Of a stretch of 64,000 nt of DNA, positions 56,395-64,000 are shown in pieces (positions within the stretch are counted from its first letter, which is position 1; every line of letters starts with the position of its first letter). Location: NCBI GenBank assembly GCA_036245805.1, contig BTRK01000005.1, positions 6,758,001 to 6,822,000 on the forward strand. The letters are read 5' to 3'. Source of the DNA: Pristionchus mayeri. Lineage: Eukaryota > Nematoda > Chromadorea > Rhabditida > Neodiplogasteridae. The notes under the pieces are model-generated. The model saw only the letters and a list, made by a program, of their open reading frames with translations. It searched no databases and was not told the DNA's origin. A program made the translations under genes and the position numbers.

Positions 56395-57067
56395 CTGTCA
56401 GACAACACCTTAACAAATACGAAATAAAAACCGCAAGCCAAATAGGAAAGCGCTCTGCCCATTTAGTGCGTGCTAACGTCGAGCGAGACACTATGCAAAA
56501 CATTAGAACACTCTGCGATTTAATTAACAGTCGCGACAATCTAAGCAAAACGGAGTATGAAAGGGCGTGCTCACATTGTGGATGCGAGGCAGTTTTTGAA
56601 CCAGGACATGTTTCGCTGAAATGATTAGAAATGCTTTAAATATTTATTAGTCACGAGACACGAGATCGACAATAAATTCCTCTCAAAAATAAGTAAAAGG
56701 GGTGATTAATAATAATATTAGTAATCAACTCTCCACTCTCTTGGCAGAGAAAGTAGATCGCTATCTTGCAACTCTCGTCAACATCTATCTCTGACCCTGA
56801 CCTTACGCAGTTTTCGCGGTAAACACAGCGAGAAACGAGCGATGCGCGCTAAATAGACGCGCGCGATTAGTAATGGTAGCCACGCCGCTGTTCCATATAA
56901 TGCAGCTCACCCTTTTATTCATGTACACAGAAAACTGAAGAAATACATTTTCTGCAACTTTAAAAATTTTGCCGAAAGGACTTCTTCAAATCTTTACAAA
57001 GCTTTCATTTCTCTTAACATGATGCCTCATCGATCCACAATTTCCCCCCGATGATTCAGCAATTCAG
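56395..57067. promoter_or_regulatory. Probable divergent promoter region
   Basis: The spacer lies between kinase gene I (minus) and the MAP kinase (plus). It contains two TTAGTAAT motifs (56717-56726, 56865-56876). An open frame on the minus strand (56396-56548) with a hydrophobic run may include an upstream exon of gene I but has no clear splice support. Confidence 0.4.
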
Positions 57068-59250
57068 ATGAGACCAGGCTTCGTCGAGCGTAAACTAATC
57101 GCGCGAGGTGTCGAAACTACAGTTACAGTGCCAGAGCGATACGGTAACCTGCAATTCGTGAGCGCTGGATGTCAGGGAATCGTTGTGTAAGCATCGAATA
57201 GTATATGTCATATTTTCACAGTCTCCCCGTGGTTGCTGTTCTTTTTCCGTAACGTGCTCTAAATATTGCGTGTTTTGTAAACGCGCAATGTGTATATACG
57301 TACTACCGGATTGCAAAACAATTGTGCAACGAAGGGAGAAAAAGCTCAAGTATCGATTCAAGTAGCTCAAGTAACTATTGCGAAACTCATTAGGAAACGT
57401 AATTACTCAGATCGGCAACCGACTCAGTGACAGGCAATAATGTGGCCATCAAGAAGATACTGGAACCATTTCGGACACAGGGAAACGCTCAGAGACCTTT
57501 TCGAGAAATCGCACTCTTGTCGTCAGTGAAACACCCTAACGTCAGTTGCGTTTTTAAATAATGCGAACCCCACGTGTGCCTTGTATGTCTGTGTATTCAT
57601 CACCAAAACGAGCCGCGGCGTCTTCCAATTAATTTCCACACGGGTTCAACTAGGTGACGAGCTATAGCAGTTGCGCAGCTCAGTTGATCTGGCGAATGTT
57701 GGGCTCCTCAAACTGAATCCACACGTTTGAAATACATATAAGTGTTCGAATACGGAATGTACCGATACCCTGTCCATCTCGTAATCTATCGTTGAAGTTA
57801 CATTTATAAATTATATAAACAATTAAGATCATTCCACTCTTTTCTGTCTTCACTTCACAGCAGACCGAAGACACGTTTCAAGACATCTACCTTGTAATGG
57901 AGCTTATGCCTCACAATCTGAAAGAGGTACGGCTCGAAGTAGCTTGTGCTATTCACTGCAGCAAACTTCGCATGAGATTATAGCTTTATACAACTTCAAA
58001 CAAGATACCACAATGTCAGGTCAGCATTAAATCCAAGCTCGATCACAAGACATTATCGTTCTTTTTCTACCAAATATTGTGCGCCGTCAACCATTTGCAC
58101 AAATCGGGCATCATTCACAGGGTTAGTCGTTTGTTGCCCATCGGTTCTAAGTATTCGCTAAAATATCGAAATCAATGTTTCACTAACTTTGATTCAACAA
58201 ATAAATATTTATCATGTCGAGCGCAAACGCTAGATGAGGATATTAATTGACAAATATTGACTGATTGTTTGATTGATTGATTAACCTTGCTTTAGGATCT
58301 CAATCCTTGTAACATTGCCGTTAATGGAAAAGCAAGAATCAAAGTGCTCGACTTCGGACTCGCTCGAAACTACCAGGAAACTACCTCGCGGCCAAATATG
58401 ACCGCTTATGTCGTTACTCGATACTACAGAGCTCCCGAAATTTTGCTTGCACAAAACTACGGTGACAAAGGTCGTTTCGGACACCTAAAATTCAATTTTT
58501 GAAATTTTCTTAATTCTTTAATCTTCAGCTGATATGTGGTCAGTTGGATGTATTTTCGCTGAATTAATTACAGGAAAAGTGTTGTTTCCGGTGCGTTTTT
58601 TTCTATATTTTTCAATGTATTCACATGATATGATTACTAGTGTATGATGTGTTCGTTTACACGGAAAGGATAGAATAGATCAGTGGTGTGTGATTGCTAC
58701 AACTATGGGAACGCCGAAGGAAGACTTCATCAGCTCGCTGGATGAGTCGGTGTTAGAGTGAGTATGTTTCGAGAATATTAGATTCAAAAATAGCTACTGC
58801 AACAAATAATTTTGATATGTTTCTTCAAAAAATCAATATGTCCTTTACAGGTTTGTGAGAACGAAATCTCCTAATTGCCCTCCTCAAGGGATGGATCGGA
58901 TTCTTCCTAAAAGTGATTTTGAAGCGCAGACTAGAGGATTGACAAGTAAGCTAGAGGATTGACAAGTTTGTTTTTCAAATACATATATGGCCTTGCTTCG
59001 AGTTCAGTGTAAATTACATCTAGCTAATGTTGTTAGACGTACTGTTTTCAGTGACAAACGCTCGCGATCTTGTCTCAAAACTTCTAGAAATCGATCCGAG
59101 CAAGCGATACTCTGCCTCCGAGGCTCTGCTACATCCCTACGTGAGGAGCTTCCGACGAGAGGAAGAGGTACGTGCAAAATTTCAAAAAAAAAACGAAAAT
59201 AAGAAAACGGACGGTAGTAGTTACAGGGAAAGTACTTTGACAAAGTTTGA
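57068..59250 (+). CDS. JNK-like MAP kinase with altered catalytic loop, 340 aa
   Basis: Exons: 57068-57186, 57411-57544, 57684-57724, 57861-57926, 58020-58121, 58296-58470, 58529-58590, 58669-58757, 58851-58945, 59052-59167 and 59227-59250 (TGA), 1023 nt in total. In order: Gly loop VSAGCQGIV; catalytic Lys in [12 protein letters not shown]; helix [15 protein letters not shown]; hinge [13 protein letters not shown]; catalytic loop IIHRDLNPCN; DFGLAR; activation loop [29 protein letters not shown]-lobe [18 protein letters not shown]. JNKs have HRDLKPSN and TPY; here the catalytic-loop Lys is Asn and the phospho-motif is TAY. The donor after exon 2 (GTTGCG) is weak. It is full length and open, but activity is doubtful. 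Confidence 0.88.
58925..58964 (+). repeat. Small direct duplication of a splice donor
   Basis: CTAGAGGATTGACAAGT occurs at 58931-58947 and again at 58951-58967. Each copy offers a GT donor for the MAP kinase exon; the first (GTAAGC) keeps the frame. Confidence 0.7.
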
Positions 59251-59361
59251 ACTCGAATATTTCATCAGTCCTATCAACCTGTTAATGCATGTTATAACAC
59301 GTTTTAGTATACCACTCGAGGTGTTGAATGCGCACTTCAAATAGTATCCCCTAGTAATGAC

Positions 59362-59424
59362 TCGACCCCACCAGTACCGGAAATCCATGATTGACCCCAC
59401 CAGTACCGGAAATCCATTATTGAC
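59362..59424. repeat. Two-copy ~29-bp tandem repeat
   Basis: GACCCCACCAGTACCGGAAA recurs 29 bp later with one change at the end of the unit. It lies just past the last recognisable exon of kinase gene K. Confidence 0.85.
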
Positions 59425-59479
59425 CAGCAGCTGGAATTTCGAAGAAACTCCGAGTTTCCCGTCAGACCGTTTACAATAC

Positions 59480-62400
59480 CATCTGCCGCATTCATTTCCG
59501 TCCCTAAGATATGCATGTAGATTACCGCTGTCCATTAACCTTCAAATATGCTCAAATTATCGATCATTCCAATCCAAGCCAAGCTTATATCTACAAATTA
59601 AGTACTTGGAAAATATGCAAAATAATTGGAGAGGTTTAATAATATACTCAGTGATAATTAAAGGCTGCATATTGCGATTTTCTTCGTTGCTGCAGATTCC
59701 GATTGTCTCCAGCACATTTGGATGCTTGCAATACCGAGCAATTTCTGCTTCCCTGACACATTCTAGAATTATGTTATGCATTCAATTCAAATTATTGATA
59801 ATAATCTATTAGGTTGTAACATAAGTTTTGTCGCATTTCGGAGGTTCACAATATTTCCATGAAGGATACTTCTCAAACATTATCAAAGCCTGACTTCCTA
59901 GTATATGTTTGGGGTGTTCATGCACATTCAAACCATAGGGTAGAGCTGAACTGCGCACGCTGGCTATGCGAAAAATATTAATATGAACTGATTTAAATTT
60001 GGTGCAGATTTTTTTAATTCGTTTGATCAGGTGCTAGTTCGCAGAGATGAATAATGAACCAAACTTCTACAGCATGGTGATATACCCCGTCAATGCTCTT
60101 TCAAAATATACGCCAGATATGGTGCTATGTTGAGCGGAATCAAAGATATACTTCACTGAGTGTAAGGTTAGCCGCTGATTCGTAGCTAACTTGACCAACT
60201 CTTCTGAATCCAGAATTGCAACAACAGTGACTAACATAAGTGCGTTCCAATTACCACTCATGGAGGTATAATTTATCATTAAACAAGTGAGAGAAAGAAC
60301 ACTCCACTTGTGGGAAATTTGAATTTTTATTAATTCAATTCGCGCACAATTTTACCAAAATATACAAGTTTAGGTGTTTCGAATTAAAGATTGTCATTCA
60401 AAAGCTATTTATTTCCAAACTTATCCCAAGTAGATACTAGTAAGGGAAGGGTTTATGGTTAGGATGGACACAACAAATCAGATATTGAACATGTGTGCGA
60501 GGTAGGAATATGAACAAAGTGCGGATTTCATTAGTTTAATTTACATACCATCGTTCTGAATGGAGCCACTTATCTCAACATAACCCAATCTACCCCAAAC
60601 TTTGTCTGCATACTGACCACTTTGGGTGAACTATATTCCACCACTATTTGGATCTGGATATCTATTGAGAAGAAAATTCGGCTTGCGATAGTTTTCGCGA
60701 CCGTCACCAACCATCCACATTATACAAACTCGTCTACATTTCTAGAACGATTTTCGTTTGTCATTATCCGTGAGTGGTTCAAAATTATGCACATATGTAG
60801 TACTTTACGCAAATCACACAAAATCGGCATAATTTATCCTTTTCAAGAAGAGCTGATGCGTGAAAATGATTTGTAATCCTTATCTCAGTACAACTGTGTC
60901 TGACTAATGTGCCTCCTCAACTGCCTTGACAGGACTGAATTAAAGCGCGTAAGAAAGAGTACGAAGGCCCTCACTGATGATGAATAACGAAATTGAGATT
61001 AAATTAATTCGAAGAATTTCTGAGGTTAAAATGCATAAGAGATTGGACGCGACAAAACTTATGTTACAACCTGATATCTGTAAACTTTGCTCTATGTTCA
61101 ACATGGATTTATGTGTGTCGTATGCTAGGAATAATGAGCCGTTCTTGAGATTTTTAAGGTAATTGTTGGCATGAAACTGTTTTGGTGAGCAAACAACTGT
61201 CCCATATGATCATGGATTCAATTTCGATGGTACTCCTTCAGATACATAGGTACTCAAGATTTATCCTCACTTCAAGAATTCTTCACGCGTCATATTCTTG
61301 GGCGATTTTAGTGCAACAGGTTCGGGTTCAAGATAATGCTTGAGCACACCCTTGTGTACCTAAAATCGGAAATTGAAATAAATCAATGTAATTATGGATA
61401 TTACTCAATTAATCAAATTTATTGTGGATATTGTATGACGTAATTAAGGATAATACCTTTCCGAATTGACCCTCTCCTAGTAGTTCTTCCTTCTTGATTG
61501 ATGTTTCTGGGAAATCCCAACGGATCGCAGACGCTTCCCTCTTTACTGAGAATGTCAGAACGATGTTCGACTTATTACAACGCCCTGCAAATTGATATGA
61601 AGTTACACCAAAATCACACAAATTTGATAGATTGCCACACAAATGTGTTTGTGAGACTTTAGTTTTCACGATATTTATTTATTTATATTTATCATACACC
61701 ACATAGGTTCTTCATCAGATGCAGAAATGTGCGAGAAGGAGAAGGGATAGAGGGGATATAGAGAATAGAGAAGACAAGACCAGACAAGAAGGGTAGGGGG
61801 AGAAGGGGGGGGGGGAGTATGTGGAGGGGAGGATGAGACGATCACTTCCGATTTGAGAGTCACACGAGAGAGAGAGTCTAGGGGAGGAGGCCTAGAGAGC
61901 GGGTGAGTGGCCGCTATCCAATATATGTATAATTGATATTTGGTTATGTTACGTACATGCACGGTTTAGGTGCCATATATACTGCCATATATTGTGTGTT
62001 AAAAAATCGTACCCGAGTAGTGCTCAACCAAATCCGTCAGCATATCGAACTTAAAATTGCCCTTCTCGATGATGTATTGCTTGTTCTCTCTCGAGATCAG
62101 AAATCGATTAATTCTTGGTGCATGTGTTTCTTGTTTTCTGCAATTTAGTATAGATTTGTGCGATACAAAGCTAAGGAGTGTATGGTAAGCTTCCAATCAA
62201 TAAATGATATTGCACACTTTTCAATAAAGATCATATTCACAATGACTTACTTCAGCGATAGTGAAAGCAAGAGACCGGGGCTGTTGAAATTGAATTCTCC
62301 CTTATTTTTCTCGCTCACGCGAATTATGTACGAGCCGGGTAAGAATTCTGGACCCGCAAGAATCTCTTCTGCCCTCTCTTTGTCATAATTGAACGATATC

Positions 62401-63124
62401 AACCTAAATGCGAGTTCATATTATGAAATGTTTTTTTACCATTAAAAACGGTATTTTGACCTGGTTACGAACAAAATAAAGAAACCATGGTGTCGCTTCT
62501 TGAGATCTACTAATATTTCGAATGCGAAAAACCGAATGATTAAACTTACTCGAAATCATCCTTTTGCTGAACTCGCACCACATAGTTTGAAGGAACGAAA
62601 ACTTTCTTGCCAGTTTTCACGTTTCGCAAGTACCTAAACATTGTCTTTTTTGATGAGTGTAATTGTTTCGTAGAATATTTCTAGTTCTTACATCATATCC
62701 CTAAAGATGGCTCAATACTAATCACCTATGCACGATATATTGAGTGTTGAAGCGATATTTTTGAAAAAAAAGAGCAGACGTTGCACAAACATAAATACCG
62801 GATTGTATCTCACCACCAATTAGTGTTCGAGCTTGATCGCTTGCGGATAAATTTTTCACCCTTGAAAATCGGTTTTCTATCCTTAGGGTTATTAGGAGTG
62901 TAGTCATTTACTGCAATGACGATTTCTTCATCTTCAGTCGACTTCTGAAAACAAACAATCATTGATCTCGCAATCAGAACGCATATTTCCAGTTCCGAAT
63001 GTATACAATGATCACACAATTTCGACAAATACTCTGTATATTTTGCGAAAAAAAAAACACTAACCGGAAATAGTCTGTCGATTATTGTTGAGATTCTATC
63101 GAGAAATGATCGGATGAAATTCAT
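59480..63124 (-). CDS. SH3-SH2-kinase gene K, C-lobe missing
   Basis: Nine exons with agreeing phases: 63124-63065, 62944-62814, 62633-62550, 62403-62251, 62137-62013, 61584-61457, 61359-61271, 59752-59648 and 59539-59480. SH3: IVIAVNDYTPNN, FKGEKFIRK, NWW, KKVFVPSNYVVRV. SH2: ISFNYDKERAEEIL, PGSYIIRVSE (FLVR-type Arg kept), FKFDMLTDLVEHYS. Kinase N-lobe: ELLGEGQFGK, PVALKSPKNMTREEF, EAEIARYCKHPNVLETIG, LIITELMDSGNLHAYLRD. Then homology stops: no HRD, DFG or C-lobe exon lies between 59480 and the MAP kinase on the other strand. The order is that of Src/Fer-type non-receptor kinases. As it stands it would encode a truncated adaptor-like protein or is a 3'-deleted pseudogene. Confidence 0.82.
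59809..61074. mobile_element. Mariner-type element, copy 2 (1266 bp)
   Basis: Same ends and length as the copy at 51747-53012, with only scattered substitutions, flanked by TA (59807-08 and 61075-76). It sits in the intron between the VALK exon and the helix-C exon of kinase gene K. Confidence 0.92.
61730..61905. repeat. Purine-rich low-complexity tract
   Basis: A G/A-rich stretch with GGGGGGGGGG and GAGAGAGAGA runs inside an intron of kinase gene K. It has no coding value. Confidence 0.7.
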
Positions 63125-63845
63125 GATGATGGGCTCAAGGAATAGGTTAGATGAAATAATTGCGAATGAATCGATCGGGATAGCGAGGAAAGTAGAGAGT
63201 GTGCGCTCAGCTCGCAAACTTTCTTTCTCTACCCTAACGTGCTCTCTTCTCTCTGTCGAATCGGTTAGGCAACTACTTCGCGAACTGATCGTTATCAAGC
63301 AATGTTGTGCGATTGACTTCACCCATACATCCAATTTGTTAAACACACATATTTAAAAATCGTGCATTTTTTAAATAGGCCTTGCAATTGATACAAAATT
63401 GGCAAAATTAGTCAAATCGTAAGCTAGTGAAGGAGTAATTCACAACCTAAATCATGAAATGGCCGTGAACCAGCGCTTGAAAAGTGCTCCCGCGCGCTCG
63501 TGATACTAATCGGGACGAAAGATACGCGTGCATTTGCTTATGACCGATTCCGAATCTCGACCGATTCCGAATCTCGGAAGACATTTGCGTTCTTAATTCG
63601 GGTGCTCGTCTCTTAAATTTCCACACGCTCTCGTTCGTTCTAGCTATGGTATAATAAGGAACAAGAATATACAATTTCCGAATTTCGAAATACTCGAAGG
63701 CATTAGTAACGCATTACCCCATTCCTGATCCATTACAATTAACGCACATTGACTGTATTGCAAGGAAATACGTGATTAGTAACATAGACTCCATTGCTTA
63801 CTGTGCACAGAGTACTAAAGCCATTTTCGGCGGTGCTCAACAGCA
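63125..63845. promoter_or_regulatory. Divergent spacer between kinase K and the next gene
   Basis: Two TTAGTAAC motifs (63701-63710 and 63773-63782) lie within 150 bp upstream of the plus-strand start at 63846. A CGATTCCGAATCTCG-type near duplication is at 63543-63580. No exon is seen. Confidence 0.4.
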
Positions 63846-63893
63846 ATGAATTTCATCGTTTTCTCCCTCATCGCCAGCTGTCTTCTTCTCACT
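63846..63893 (+). CDS. First exon of a secreted protein, cut by the window edge
   Basis: ATG at 63846 opens MNFIVFSLIASCLLLT, a typical signal-peptide core, then a GTATGT donor at 63894. The next exon lies beyond 64000. The product is unknown. Confidence 0.6.
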
Positions 63894-64000
63894 GTATGTT
63901 TATCTATTATTGATAATTGGCATCGGTATCGAGGTGTCCGTGCACATTCATTCTCAACACTCTGTCTCAACTCAACACAAAATCGTTTTGTGATTGCTAT

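Noticed and set aside
62810..63346. Long minus-strand open frame of 178 codons
   Set aside because: It runs through an intron. Its 3' part is the SH3 exon of kinase gene K and its 5' part contains exon 1 (63065-63124); the stretch between has a GTTAGT donor and a TTTTCAG acceptor that join in phase.
1..64000. CRISPR arrays, bacterial operons or rRNA genes
   Set aside because: None seen; spliced nematode genes and eukaryotic transposons throughout.

Overview
This window is nuclear DNA of a nematode, most likely a diplogastrid of the Pristionchus type. The evidence is nematode-only gene families (Str and Sra-superfamily chemoreceptors, an SXP/RAL-2 secreted protein), 7 to 12 short exons per 300-residue protein with GT-AG introns of about 40 to 300 bp, AT-rich spacers, and many mariner, hAT-type and foldback repeats. 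The genus is an inference. Exon edges were placed by hand from splice signals, reading frame and comparison between paralogs inside the window. Where three or more paralogous exons have the same length and phase, the models are firm.

Layout. 1-5.1 kb (+): the end of an unidentified gene, a truncated mariner, a gene built from at least six tandemly duplicated repeat exons, and a second unidentified gene. 5.3-7.3 kb (-): two small Cys-rich genes, the second complete with a signal-peptide exon. 7.5-9.3 kb: a long foldback repeat. 9.7-34.2 kb (-): a chemoreceptor cluster with five loci in one orientation: Str receptor A (intact, 337 aa), Sra-superfamily receptors B (8-nt frameshift), C (intact, 301 aa) and D (several lesions), and a second Str receptor E shattered by a palindromic duplication, a foldback and a hAT-type MITE. 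35.8-39.2 kb (+): an SXP/RAL-2 gene (247 aa) and a leucine-zipper gene. 40.1-42.4 kb (-): a secreted/type I membrane protein with beta-trefoil-like modules. 43.6-46.3 kb (+): a secreted protein of unknown function (317 aa). 47-63 kb (-): three pieces of SH3-SH2-tyrosine-kinase genes, each lacking a different part, with a JNK-like MAP kinase (+, 340 aa) between two of them. The right edge (+) carries the signal-peptide exon of a further gene.

The main story is repeat-driven remodelling. Mariner elements sit in introns, one exactly on a splice donor. hAT-type MITEs carry perfect 8-bp target duplications, one of them inside a receptor exon. Four long foldbacks of about 1.4 to 2.6 kb lie in introns and spacers, one with a mariner nested in its arm. 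A 2.6-kb near-perfect palindrome contains inverted copies of receptor exons; if transcribed it would make a long hairpin RNA matching chemoreceptor sequence. A short motif (TTAGTAAT/C) recurs upstream of most genes in the last 22 kb.
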